The notes beneath the pieces are model-generated. The model was not told the DNA's origin. It worked only from the letters and a program-made list of their open reading frames with translations, and ran no database searches. From Bacteroidales bacterium (GTDB taxonomy: Bacteria; Bacteroidota; Bacteroidia; Bacteroidales; UBA7332), in contig JAQTZA010000003.1 in assembly GCA_028687995.1 (NCBI GenBank), positions 1-64,000 on the forward strand: a DNA stretch of 64,000 nucleotides, read 5' to 3'. This document shows positions 36,912 to 45,915 of this stretch, in pieces; the first letter of the stretch is position 1; each line of letters begins with the position of its first letter. A program made the translations under genes and the position numbers.

Positions 36912-37748
36912 TTATTTAATCACATATTGGTAAACCCTGACGTAATCGACCAACATCTCTTGGGGGAACATAGAATCGTCTACTCCTTTTATTCCGCCCC
37001 AATTGCCTCCAATTGCTAGATTGAGAATTAGATAAAAAGGTTTGTCAAATGGCCAAGTTTCGTCATTTTTTATGTTGGGATTGTAGCTATAAAAGATATT
37101 ATCTGGAGAATCTATGTAGAAATCTAATTGATTGAATGTCCAATTTACGCCGTATATGTGAAATTTGCAATCGTAATTCGCAATTTTTTTTGTACCTGTA
37201 TTTACGGTCATTCCAAAACTAGATGGACTATGCAGAGAGGAGTGTATCACGGCGGTATCGAGACCAACGTGTTCCATAATATCAATTTCGCCACATCTAG
37301 GCCATCCTATTTGGTCAATATCATGACCTAATAGCCAAATAGCCGGCCATGTACCAACTCCGCTAGGCAGTTTCGCTCTTATTTCGAAGCGACCGTATTT
37401 AAACTCTCTTTTCTTACTACTATTGATTCTTCCTGAAGTATATTCCCCTTTTTTATGCTCTTTTCCAATTTTTTTAGCCGTTATTTTCAGCAATCCATCT
37501 TCAATAACAATATTTGCTCCATCTGTGTATATTTGCCACTCGTCATTCACAAATACATTGGTTTCAATCCTCCAGTTGCATGTATCAAGGCTTTTACCAT
37601 CAAATTCGTCCTGCCAAATGAGTTTCTCTACAAATGGAGGATTAATCTCTACTCTTTTGACATTATGGCTTTGGGTTTGAGAGTAGGAGTCAATGCTCAC
37701 ACTAAGAATCGAAAATAAAAGCACGAAATGAGCCAATTTAAAATTCAT
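36912..37748 (-). CDS. GH16 endo-beta-1,3-glucanase (laminarinase type)
   Basis: A protein of 278 residues from the ATG at 37748, where a signal peptide begins (NFKLAHFVLLFSILSVSI); an upstream ATG at 37808 would bury it. A single GH16 jelly-roll shows LIWQDEFDG, a YGRFEIRAKLP strand, GTWPAIWLLG and the catalytic motif GEIDIMEHVG, with E154 as nucleophile, D156 as helper and E159 as acid/base. FYLILNLAIGGNWGG and DYVRVYQY close the domain. The extra residue in EIDIME is the laminarinase-type bulge. It probably cuts beta-1,3 or mixed beta-1,3/1,4 glucan. It lies 37 bp upstream of GH2 and downstream of a hairpin after susD. Confidence 0.92.
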   Translation of the reverse strand: MNFKLAHFVLLFSILSVSIDSYSQTQSHNVKRVEINPPFVEKLIWQDEFDGKSLDTCNWRIETNVFVNDEWQIYTDGANIVIEDGLLKITAKKIGKEHKKGEYTSGRINSSKKREFKYGRFEIRAKLPSGVGTWPAIWLLGHDIDQIGWPRCGEIDIMEHVGLDTAVIHSSLHSPSSFGMTVNTGTKKIANYDCKFHIYGVNWTFNQLDFYIDSPDNIFYSYNPNIKNDETWPFDKPFYLILNLAIGGNWGGIKGVDDSMFPQEMLVDYVRVYQYVIK

Positions 37749-37821
37749 AAAATATTGATATCTAGTAAATCTATTATTCCAGCATGGTAAAATTAAATAA
37801 GAAAGCAAGATTAAAGATAAG

Positions 37822-37869
37822 AAACAATGAAAAAGAAGTAGGACATCACCTCCCCCTTTTTCATTGTTT
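37822..37869 (-). terminator. Hairpin between susD and GH16 genes
   Basis: A 14-bp stem (AAACAATGAAAAAG at 37822-37835 with 37856-37869), and on the minus strand a following GTTTCTTATCTTT. It lies 7 bp past the susD stop and about 75 bp before the GH16 start. It probably lets susCD be made in excess over the downstream enzymes. Confidence 0.7.
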
Positions 37870-37875
37870 TAGTTT

Positions 37876-39552
37876 TTACCAGTTTGGATTTTGCACAAGA
37901 CTTGGATTAAGCAGAATCTCTTTCGTAGGTAAAGGTCTCAAATAATGTTTTGCAGGATCGAAAGCTCTTCCTGAAGCACTTTCTGCAACGATAAATCCGT
38001 CAGCATCAGTCTTAGTTTGCCAACTTGTTTTTTTATACGGATTCTTGTTTACTCCCGCCACCATGACAGGGTCTATCCATGTAGAATTTTTAATTTTTAT
38101 CCCTTTAATATCCTGAGGCAATTCTATTTCTGCAGTTTTCCATCTTCTCAAATCGTCGTATCTGAATCCTTCTAACGCAAGTTCAACAGTTCTTTCTCTG
38201 CGAATTTCAGTTTTCATATCTAACCCATTGGCGGTAACAAAAGAATTAGTCAGTTTTGTAGGCATGGTTGCTCTTGTTCGCAGAAGATTGATTGATTTGT
38301 CTAAGTCTGCATCAGAAATCATACCATTTCTTTCGAAAGTTGCTTCTGCATAGATCAAAAGCATTTCTGCATATCGAATAATATGGTTATCAAACTTAAA
38401 ATTGGGACTTTCTCCATTGGTATTTGCATATACGTCTTCAGAAATATATTTGTACGGAGTATATCCTGTGTTCGGATTACGTTGAGGGTAAAAGGGCCAA
38501 CTGGCTACACCGTTTTGATAAAATGATTGAGGAACCACTTTTCCTGGTACGATGATGGTCATTGTCATGCGCGGATCGCGGTTCTGAAATTCTGAGGTAG
38601 TTGTACCGTAACCTTGAAACAAAGATGAAGCTGTTGTTGGTAATCCATCGGAACACAAATACATATCAGCCATTTTTTTGGTTGGCAAATAACCCTCCCG
38701 CTGTATCAGTGCAGGAAAAGTCTGACCCTCGATGTCTTTTTCATATCGACGATCTAAAATACACTCTTCTGAATCATCACCCTCTTCGATAAATAAATAG
38801 CGATAGCTATTGGCTCCTTTTGCATTGTATAGAGTGTATTGACCACTTTCCATTACAGTTTTTGATGCTTGAATAGCGATGTCAAGATAAGCGTTGGCAT
38901 TGGCATCATTGCGATATTTACCCCAAGTGCCCTCAAATAATGCTACTCTGGCTCTTAGGCCATCTGCCGCACCTTTGGTAATTCTTCCTCGATCTGTAGC
39001 TGATAATGCTTTTCTCCCAGGCAAATCAACCGCTGCGTCGGCCAGATCTTTGATAATAAAATCGGCAATCTCTTTTCGACTTGCTCTTGGAGCGTATAGA
39101 GCCTCGCTATTAATATCCAGAACTTCCGAGATGAGAGGAACACCACCAAATAATCTCAATAATCTCCAATAGTTATATGCTCTGAAAAATTTCGCTTCGG
39201 CGGCATACACTTTGGCACTTTCTGCAATAGCAGGATCTTGAGCCTTCGCAATGATATTATTACACCTGCGAATATAAGTATAGCTATTGTTCCAATCATT
39301 ATTTGTTTCAGCAGTTTGATACGTACTATTGCTTACCGAATTATTCACATTGTAAGCAATATCTGATTCAGTATCAGCATACCACAATCCATCTAAAGTG
39401 TAATACAAATTATTCGCACCCATTTTAAAATCTGCTGCTGTTTTCCAAAATGAAGCATCAGACATTGTATCTTTAGGCGTTAAATCGAGATTTTTGCTAC
39501 AACTCGTCACAAGAAAAGTCGTGGCTATCAATACATTAACTATATTTTTCAT
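37876..39552 (-). CDS. susD: SusD/RagB family glycan-binding outer-membrane lipoprotein
   Basis: A protein of 558 residues. A lipoprotein signal peptide ends in FLVTSCSK with the lipid-bearing C18. It is followed by the SusD N-terminal TPR-like scaffold (ASFWKTAADFKMGANNLYY, AEAKFFRAYNYWRLLRLFGG) and the characteristic end (AEMLLIYAEA, RRERTVELALEGFRYDDLRRW, LRPLPTKEILLNP). It caps the SusC channel at the outer membrane and binds the oligosaccharide before import. The gene starts 25 bp after susC. The symbol denotes family membership; the ligand here is more likely a beta-glucan than starch. Confidence 0.93.
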   Translation of the reverse strand: MKNIVNVLIATTFLVTSCSKNLDLTPKDTMSDASFWKTAADFKMGANNLYYTLDGLWYADTESDIAYNVNNSVSNSTYQTAETNNDWNNSYTYIRRCNNIIAKAQDPAIAESAKVYAAEAKFFRAYNYWRLLRLFGGVPLISEVLDINSEALYAPRASRKEIADFIIKDLADAAVDLPGRKALSATDRGRITKGAADGLRARVALFEGTWGKYRNDANANAYLDIAIQASKTVMESGQYTLYNAKGANSYRYLFIEEGDDSEECILDRRYEKDIEGQTFPALIQREGYLPTKKMADMYLCSDGLPTTASSLFQGYGTTTSEFQNRDPRMTMTIIVPGKVVPQSFYQNGVASWPFYPQRNPNTGYTPYKYISEDVYANTNGESPNFKFDNHIIRYAEMLLIYAEATFERNGMISDADLDKSINLLRTRATMPTKLTNSFVTANGLDMKTEIRRERTVELALEGFRYDDLRRWKTAEIELPQDIKGIKIKNSTWIDPVMVAGVNKNPYKKTSWQTKTDADGFIVAESASGRAFDPAKHYLRPLPTKEILLNPSLVQNPNW

Positions 39553-39577
39553 AACAATTATTTTTTAATATTATATT

Positions 39578-42500
39578 CTAGAATTTGACATCTACACCAA
39601 AAGAGATTACCTTACTCATCGGATACATTTGTTCAGACCAAGCAGAATCTTCTGGATCATACGATCCGTTCCATGTTCCACTTGAAAATGTAAACAAATC
39701 TTTACCACTCACATACAAGCGTATGCCGTTCATTTTGATTTTCGAGCAGATTGTTTGTGGCAGATTGTAAGCCAAACTTATTTGTTTAATTTTAAGATAG
39801 GCCATATTATCGATGCGCATGGCCGATGTTCGCCAGTTCCAGTCTCTTAGACCATCAAATCCTAGACCGCCGGGTATGATACGTGGATATTTTGCATCTG
39901 TATTTTCAGGAGTCCAGTTTTTTCCATAGAAATACTCCAACGGTTGATGCCAAACAAAGTAATAAGGTTGCCCAAAATCACCATATTTAATTACATCTTT
40001 TTGTCCAACACCTTGTAAAAATACATTCAAATCGAATCCTTTGTAAGATAAACTTATGTTTGATGAGTAGGTATACCGTGGCAAGGTATTTCCTAAATAT
40101 TTCATATCACCTTTAGTTCCTAATGCAGGATCTCCATAAGCAGTAATTTTTCCGTCACCATCCAAATCTCCATACATTACATCTCCGATTCCTATATTGG
40201 AAGGTATGCCACCCAATTTTTTATATTCGGCAAGTTGTTCTGCATTTTGAATAATTCCATCGAATTGATAGCCAAAATACGAGCCCAATGAATAACCCTC
40301 TCTTGTCCAAACATAACCTTCATTGTAGCTATCATTACCTTCCAGTTTTATCAGATTATTCCTACTATCGCTTATAGAGGCAGAAACGCTGTATTTGAAG
40401 TCGCCAATTTTATCTGCCCAACTGAGTGCTATTTCCCATCCTTTTGTTTCAAGTGTACCCGCATTGCTAGTAGGTGCGTTTCCGCCCAAAGTGGCAGGTC
40501 GCTCCACGCCAACCAACATATCGTTATTTCTTTTGATAAAATAATCGAAACTTGATGTCAGTTTTGAATCAAAAAGGCCTAAATCTAAACCAACATTGGA
40601 TGTTTGAATAGTCTCCCAACTTCTGTCGGAGGATGCAATGCTTGATGTGACCCCTTTTAATCCGACATTGGGTGATCCGAGCGGATATGATCCATACATA
40701 TTAACTAGTGGAATGTAATCGTAATTACCGAAATTCAATTCTTGATTTCCCGATCTCCCCCATGATCCTCTCAATTTAAGTTTATTGAAAACATTCAGTG
40801 ATTTGATAAATTTTTCTTCTGATAAATTCCAAGAAGCTGATAATGCAGGAAAAACAGCACTCCAACGCTTACTTGGTGCAAATTTTGAACTTCCGTCCAT
40901 TCTTGTAGTAAAATCAAGGAACAATTTATTGTTATAAGCATAACTAAACCGCCCAAAATATGAACTCATGGCATTATCTGAAGCGGAGCTCGTGAAGTCT
41001 TTTGTATAATCTAATTTTGTTTTGTCCGAAAGATTTAGTGTAAATAGAGTATTGCTAGAGAAATTTCTTCCGGTTGTAGATTGATCAAATCCGTCATACT
41101 CTTCGTGTGAAGCACCTGCCATAAGATTTAACTGATGTTTCGTAAACAGTGTTTTTGTATAATCTAAATAGCTGGTTAGCGTTTTATAACTGCTATGAGA
41201 GTTGGAATAGACGGCAGAATTGATATCGTTGTATGTGCCCTGCGAACCACCAGTCCAATTGTATGCCTGATAAGTTGGATAATAGCCATTTCCATTCCAG
41301 AATCCAAGTTCCACTCCAACTTGTGTCACCAACTTCAACCCTTCCATAATTTTTACGTCAGCTTTGAAATTTGTAGAAAACCTAGAATAATCGGAGACAT
41401 ATTCACCTCCCTCAACTAAATCTTGTACAGGATTACCATATCCCTGATACTTATAGAATTGACCCAACGGGTTGTAAACCGGCAAATAGCTCCAACTCCG
41501 AGATAATACCCTAAGTGCCTCACCCAAAGCAGCAGGTTCAGTGGTTACTGCATTCTCGAAAGATGTTCGAGTTTCAAATTTGATGCGATCAAGAATATTG
41601 AAGTCGTAATTCAGTCGAAGATTATATCTGTCTGATGAGTTTTTGCCATACTTAAATACACCTCCATTGCTCTCGTACCCTCCAGAAAGAAGATAGCTAT
41701 TATTATCTCCACCACCGGAAATACTTAAATTATGCATTTGTTGGATACCTGTTCCGTATACCTCTTTATTCCAGTCTGTATTTTGATAAAACCCGGGATA
41801 ATCTAATAAATAATTCATCCATCCTCCATTTACGTCTGGTTCTGCATTGGCATCAATTTTGTCAAACACAGATTGGTCAATGCCGGGCTGTCCTATGTTT
41901 TTCAATCCCTCATTCAACATCTCTGTTAATTGTCGAGTATTAGTCATTTTCTTTAAGAATTGAGGTGTTTTTATTCCATAGTTATACGAGTATGCTACCG
42001 TAGGTTTTCCTTTCACTCCCTTTTTTGTAGTGATAATAATTACACCATCAGCGGCACGCGCACCATAAATTGAGGCAGCAGCATCCTTTAAGACCGTAAC
42101 ATCTGCAATATCATTTGGATTAAGAACGTCTATATTTCCAGGGATACCATCCACTAAGACCAAGGGTTTATTTCCATTCACCGAAGAATATCCACGAATT
42201 TGCAAAGCAAAACCTTCGCCACCCGGCTTACCACTACTTCTGGTAACTGTTACACCAGATAAAGCACCTTGTAGCGCATCCATCGTGTTTACGATTGGTT
42301 TTGACTCAAACATTTTACTGTCAATCTTAGCAATACTTCCGGTAACAGCTCCTTTTAGTCTTGTTCCATAACCAATCACAACTACCTCGTCTAATTCTTT
42401 ACGATCCTCCAACATCGTTACGTTAATTTTATCCTTGCTCGAGACTGTAATTTTTTGAGTAATCATACCTGCAAAGCTGAATATTAGTTTCTGGGATGAT

Positions 42501-42721
42501 GCTACACTAATCTTAAAACTTCCATCTAAATTACTCACCGTACCAATGGTTGTTCCTTCAACTCGAATATTCACACCAGGCAAAGGCTGCTTAGTAGCAT
42601 CCTTAACTATTCCACTTACGTTGATCGTTTGAGCCATAATACTATTTGGAATTACGGCTCCAGCAAACAACATAAGTACCAGAACTGTTGCTCTAAATAC
42701 TGATTTTTTTTGTAGATTCAT
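39578..42721 (-). CDS. susC: SusC/RagA TonB-dependent outer-membrane transporter
   Basis: A protein of 1047 residues. A signal peptide ends near SIMAQ. A carboxypeptidase-regulatory-like beta-sandwich follows (INVSGIVKDATKQPLPGVNI), then the SusC hallmark DEVVVIGYGTRLKGAVTGSI and the plug (NTMDALQGALSGV, DAAASIYGARAADGVIIITT). The remaining ~800 residues form a 22-strand barrel ending in KVISFGVDVKF. It imports oligosaccharides into the periplasm, powered by TonB-ExbBD. It is paired with susD 25 bp downstream and preceded by the lipoprotein hydrolase. There is no STN domain, so no anti-sigma-type signalling is expected; the divergent AraC gene is the likely regulator. Confidence 0.95.
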   Translation of the reverse strand: MNLQKKSVFRATVLVLMLFAGAVIPNSIMAQTINVSGIVKDATKQPLPGVNIRVEGTTIGTVSNLDGSFKISVASSQKLIFSFAGMITQKITVSSKDKINVTMLEDRKELDEVVVIGYGTRLKGAVTGSIAKIDSKMFESKPIVNTMDALQGALSGVTVTRSSGKPGGEGFALQIRGYSSVNGNKPLVLVDGIPGNIDVLNPNDIADVTVLKDAAASIYGARAADGVIIITTKKGVKGKPTVAYSYNYGIKTPQFLKKMTNTRQLTEMLNEGLKNIGQPGIDQSVFDKIDANAEPDVNGGWMNYLLDYPGFYQNTDWNKEVYGTGIQQMHNLSISGGGDNNSYLLSGGYESNGGVFKYGKNSSDRYNLRLNYDFNILDRIKFETRTSFENAVTTEPAALGEALRVLSRSWSYLPVYNPLGQFYKYQGYGNPVQDLVEGGEYVSDYSRFSTNFKADVKIMEGLKLVTQVGVELGFWNGNGYYPTYQAYNWTGGSQGTYNDINSAVYSNSHSSYKTLTSYLDYTKTLFTKHQLNLMAGASHEEYDGFDQSTTGRNFSSNTLFTLNLSDKTKLDYTKDFTSSASDNAMSSYFGRFSYAYNNKLFLDFTTRMDGSSKFAPSKRWSAVFPALSASWNLSEEKFIKSLNVFNKLKLRGSWGRSGNQELNFGNYDYIPLVNMYGSYPLGSPNVGLKGVTSSIASSDRSWETIQTSNVGLDLGLFDSKLTSSFDYFIKRNNDMLVGVERPATLGGNAPTSNAGTLETKGWEIALSWADKIGDFKYSVSASISDSRNNLIKLEGNDSYNEGYVWTREGYSLGSYFGYQFDGIIQNAEQLAEYKKLGGIPSNIGIGDVMYGDLDGDGKITAYGDPALGTKGDMKYLGNTLPRYTYSSNISLSYKGFDLNVFLQGVGQKDVIKYGDFGQPYYFVWHQPLEYFYGKNWTPENTDAKYPRIIPGGLGFDGLRDWNWRTSAMRIDNMAYLKIKQISLAYNLPQTICSKIKMNGIRLYVSGKDLFTFSSGTWNGSYDPEDSAWSEQMYPMSKVISFGVDVKF

Positions 42722-42795
42722 GATTGTTTTTATTTAAGGTTAAATTTTAAAATAAGAATATAAATATTTTATTTATTGGTCAATTGTTTCAATTA

Positions 42796-44166
42796 TTATT
42801 GAAGACTTACTTTAAAAGGGAAAACTTCGGTTGCGGTTCTTCCTTTCGAATCTTTCACTATTACATAAAGTTTATATGCTTTTTCGTCCATATTTTCCGT
42901 GAATTTAAGTTTGCACGATGTTGTTGTTTCGTCATATATAATTCCGGGAATATATTTCATTGTGTGGCTGTTGTCAGATGTCAATCCTTCCGTTGAATTA
43001 TAGGGTTGCACAATATATTCTACATCCATTGCATCTCCCTCCAAATCTAAAATCTGTTGAATATACGAGTTTTCGTTTGAGTTAGTTATTATGGTATTGT
43101 ACTTATTGTCGCTTCCGTTTAGTTTACTTGATAAAATTGAAGGTGCTCTGTTTGTAGGATACGAACCAGTCCATACTTTTGTTAGCTCATCTAACTGCTC
43201 TACTGCATTTCCATTATAAAACAGACTAAACCATGTGGGTCCCCAATCCTGAATATCACCCCACAAAAAAGCATACGAACCAATGCAATACCCTTCGTAC
43301 CCGCTAATATAAGTATTGTATCTATCTCTGATAATAATGGCTTTCTGTCTGCTGCGATCTTCAATGGGACAACCCCACGGAGTCTTGCCAACTTCCCATT
43401 CTCCATTCACGCCCCATTCGGTCACCACATACGGTTTTTTGAGTCGAGATGCTGAAATTTGTGGGTAAATTGCAGGAATTCCGGCATAATAATTGACACC
43501 TACAAAATCTATATCTGGAATTAGATCGGCTATTTTATTTGCCAATTTTGTGGTTATTCCTGCTGTTACGATAGAAGTGATATGGTTAGAATCCTCCTGA
43601 TGAATCATTATCGAAACCTCGTTCATAAACTTGAACATCTCGTCACTTGAATTTTCTCCAACTACCTCATTGCCGATGCCCCAAGCCAGAAGTGCCGGAT
43701 GATTTCGATATAATCTAACTTTTGAACGTACTTCTTCAAGCTTCGCACTTGTTGCTGACTGATCTGAATAATCGAACCATTCTTCCGGGAGAAACCAAAT
43801 GCCCTGCATGACGGTAACTCCGTATTTTGAAGCCAAATCAAGCGAGGTCTTTGTTGTGCTGCTAAAATCGTACAGACGAATGGAATTTCCTCCATATTTC
43901 TGCATGTTCTTAAACTCAACATCTGTTCCATATCCGGCTGAAGCTCCTTTGATGAAGAATGGCTGTCCTTTTCGCATAATTTGCCATCTCCCATTTTCGC
44001 TTTTTACATAAACCGTTCGACCTAAGGTATCAGAGGAATTTTGCGGAATTGTATCTGTGGGAGATTCTACCTTGTCATCAATTATTGACTTTGGTTCGCA
44101 CCCTGAAAAGAGGAGAAACAACAAGAATACAATCAATCCATTACTAATATGGAGTATGTTTTTCAT
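42796..44166 (-). CDS. Surface lipoprotein GH-A hydrolase, GH158/GH2-TIM type
   Basis: A protein of 456 residues with a lipoprotein signal (FLLFLLFSGCEPK, lipidated C23), so probably on the outer membrane. After a Ser/Thr/Pro-containing linker comes a bare TIM barrel (GQPFFIKGASAGYG, YGGNSIRLYDF, NHPALLAWGIGNEV), with E167 as acid/base and E250 in VVTEWGVNGEW as nucleophile, 83 residues apart. A C-terminal Ig-like domain (about 340-456) closes the protein. Barrel plus Ig domain, lipid anchor, and the neighbours GH16, GH3 and SusCD recall the GH158 endo-beta-1,3-glucanase of Bacteroides glucan loci. A generic GH2-TIM or GH5-like assignment remains possible. It is preceded by a terminator-like hairpin. 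Confidence 0.72.
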   Translation of the reverse strand: MKNILHISNGLIVFLLFLLFSGCEPKSIIDDKVESPTDTIPQNSSDTLGRTVYVKSENGRWQIMRKGQPFFIKGASAGYGTDVEFKNMQKYGGNSIRLYDFSSTTKTSLDLASKYGVTVMQGIWFLPEEWFDYSDQSATSAKLEEVRSKVRLYRNHPALLAWGIGNEVVGENSSDEMFKFMNEVSIMIHQEDSNHITSIVTAGITTKLANKIADLIPDIDFVGVNYYAGIPAIYPQISASRLKKPYVVTEWGVNGEWEVGKTPWGCPIEDRSRQKAIIIRDRYNTYISGYEGYCIGSYAFLWGDIQDWGPTWFSLFYNGNAVEQLDELTKVWTGSYPTNRAPSILSSKLNGSDNKYNTIITNSNENSYIQQILDLEGDAMDVEYIVQPYNSTEGLTSDNSHTMKYIPGIIYDETTTSCKLKFTENMDEKAYKLYVIVKDSKGRTATEVFPFKVSLQ

Positions 44167-44230
44167 AAAAAATGGATTTATATTCGATGATAATTATTTC
44201 ACAACATCTCCTCCACGAATTAAAGGAATA

Positions 44231-44264
44231 AAACGAGTGATATATTCTAACATATCACTCGTTT
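44231..44264 (-). terminator. Terminator-like hairpin after the first gene of the glucan locus
   Basis: A 13-bp stem (AAACGAGTGATAT at 44231-44243 with 44252-44264), loop of 8, and TTTTATTCC following on the minus strand. It lies 20 bp after the stop of the CBM-like gene and about 65 bp before the next start. Partial termination here would make the first product the most abundant. Confidence 0.78.
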
Positions 44265-44284
44265 TAATTGAACTTACAATCCCT

Positions 44285-45643
44285 TTATTTTACGGTTATT
44301 TTTGATGTGGAACCATCAATTCGAACAATATAAACACCTGATTTCAAATGTTTAGATAAAAAAGTACCCTTTAATTTTGCCGTTTGCAAATTGCGTCCAC
44401 ATGTATCAAATAACTCCACGTTGGATACCACACCATCTACTTTCAAGACTCCTTCATTCACAATAATCCTGTATTTATCCATTTTTGGAGAAACAACACC
44501 TAATCCTGTTCCTTTTTCTCTAAATAAGACTTCATCAAATAAGAAATCGAAGCTGAAATTACTACCTGTCTTTATCACAAAATAGTAGTCGTTTGTTTCT
44601 GGACAAACAAAATTTTTCACATCACCTGCGGCCGATTGAAAAGTTATATCCTTATGTAGAGGAGTTGCTGCTGGGTTCCACGAACTTAACAAACCAATTT
44701 TCCCATCCGTGAAATCAACACTAGTTACTGGCTCTGAAGCACTTAAATACACCTCGACCCATGCCTCTTTACTTTCTTCAGTAATATCTTTGAAAGCAAG
44801 GTCGTATTCATACGTTTTATCTGCCTCAAGCGCTACTTTTTGATAAATACAAGCATTAGTAAAACCAGTGGTCGGTTTTGTTCCAACAACTCTAAAACAA
44901 CCAGCACTACCATATTGAGGAGCTTCAGCAGTATAACCCCATGTAGTGACTGGCGCTGGATTTGCATCTAAGTTGGTTTCTGTCCAAGCTCCCTTTGTTT
45001 CCATATTACCATTACCTAATAAACCACCACCGGTAAGTGCCACAACGGTAGACTCGGTTAATGACAATTCGTCTAAAGAGATATCCATTGTAAATGCGCC
45101 CCAAAGTCCAACTTTCACTACTAGATAATATGTGCCAGAAGTTGTACATAATATTTTTCGAGAACCAGAAGCACCCATTTCAAAAGTATTATCTTTATCA
45201 GCTGGATCTGCTGCAGGCACCCATGAGTTATACTCACATAACCAACCTTCGGTATAGTCAGTTGCACTGGGCTGCGTTTGTCCAAGATAAACTTGAATGC
45301 CAGCTTGTTTTAATCCACCTGCATTGTCAATAAATGCTCCATTAAAAGTGTACAATTTTCCAGCCTCTAAAGTCACAGCTTGGTAAATTGCTACTGTTGA
45401 CGAAGGATCAGCATTACCAGCAGATGTTATTCTCAAACAACCTCCTTGACCATAAGTAGGTGTATAAGTTGTTTCATTCCATGTAAGTACTGGATTCGGA
45501 GCTCCTCCATGAAGATTTGTGACTGTCCAGCCAGTAGCTGATTCCATATTGCCATTAACCAACAGTCCACCCCCTGTCAAAGGAGTGAATGCAAAAACTG
45601 ACGCTGCAACGCATAAAGCAAGAGCAAGAAATAATGTTTTCAT
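44285..45643 (-). CDS. T9SS-exported protein with two tandem CBM4-like beta-sandwich domains
   Basis: A protein of 452 residues. The signal peptide is KTLFLALALCVAASVFA. Two clearly duplicated domains follow (about 25-195 and 200-375). Each starts LTGGGLLxNGNME and contains Gly-Cys-(L/F)-R, a YQxVxLEAxKxY strand, a Tyr-Tyr-(L/F)-V-(I/V)-K strand and an (S/F)-x-DE(L/V) strand, a pattern like CBM4/CBM9-type modules. No catalytic residues are visible. The last ~70 residues (YRIIVNEGVLKVDG, NVELFDTCGRNLQ, SGVYIVRI) form a T9SS sorting domain. As the first gene of the locus, opposite the AraC gene, it probably takes the place of the SusE/F-type surface glycan-binding lipoprotein. Its ligand is likely the same beta-glucan. 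Confidence 0.77.
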   Translation of the reverse strand: MKTLFLALALCVAASVFAFTPLTGGGLLVNGNMESATGWTVTNLHGGAPNPVLTWNETTYTPTYGQGGCLRITSAGNADPSSTVAIYQAVTLEAGKLYTFNGAFIDNAGGLKQAGIQVYLGQTQPSATDYTEGWLCEYNSWVPAADPADKDNTFEMGASGSRKILCTTSGTYYLVVKVGLWGAFTMDISLDELSLTESTVVALTGGGLLGNGNMETKGAWTETNLDANPAPVTTWGYTAEAPQYGSAGCFRVVGTKPTTGFTNACIYQKVALEADKTYEYDLAFKDITEESKEAWVEVYLSASEPVTSVDFTDGKIGLLSSWNPAATPLHKDITFQSAAGDVKNFVCPETNDYYFVIKTGSNFSFDFLFDEVLFREKGTGLGVVSPKMDKYRIIVNEGVLKVDGVVSNVELFDTCGRNLQTAKLKGTFLSKHLKSGVYIVRIDGSTSKITVK

Positions 45644-45810
45644 AATAATTGATTTTAAAAAATTAATAATGATAATTTGTGAATTTATTTTACAGATAAA
45701 ACAAGTCAGTAATACATGTTTCTATTCTATGTTTTTGAATGGTAAAAAAGAGTATTGATCGATTAAGAAAGAGCAACTAGTAAACGATGCAAAGTTGAGG
45801 ATGATTTATG

Positions 45811-45869
45811 TGGATTACCATAGAATAAATAATTATTTGCATGGATTATTTTACGATAATTATTTATTT
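45811..45869. promoter_or_regulatory. Candidate operator region between the glucan locus and araC-type gene
   Basis: The 272-bp divergent gap contains TGGATTA at 45811-45817 and 45843-45849 (32 bp apart, three helical turns). It also contains an inverted repeat AATAAATAATTAT (45824-45836) with ATAATTATTTATT (45857-45869). Direct repeats on one helix face are typical of AraC-family sites; the assignment is an inference. Confidence 0.4.
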
Positions 45870-45915
45870 TGTAGCTTTACCATTATTTTGAGTAATAAAG
45901 AGACAAAATACTACG

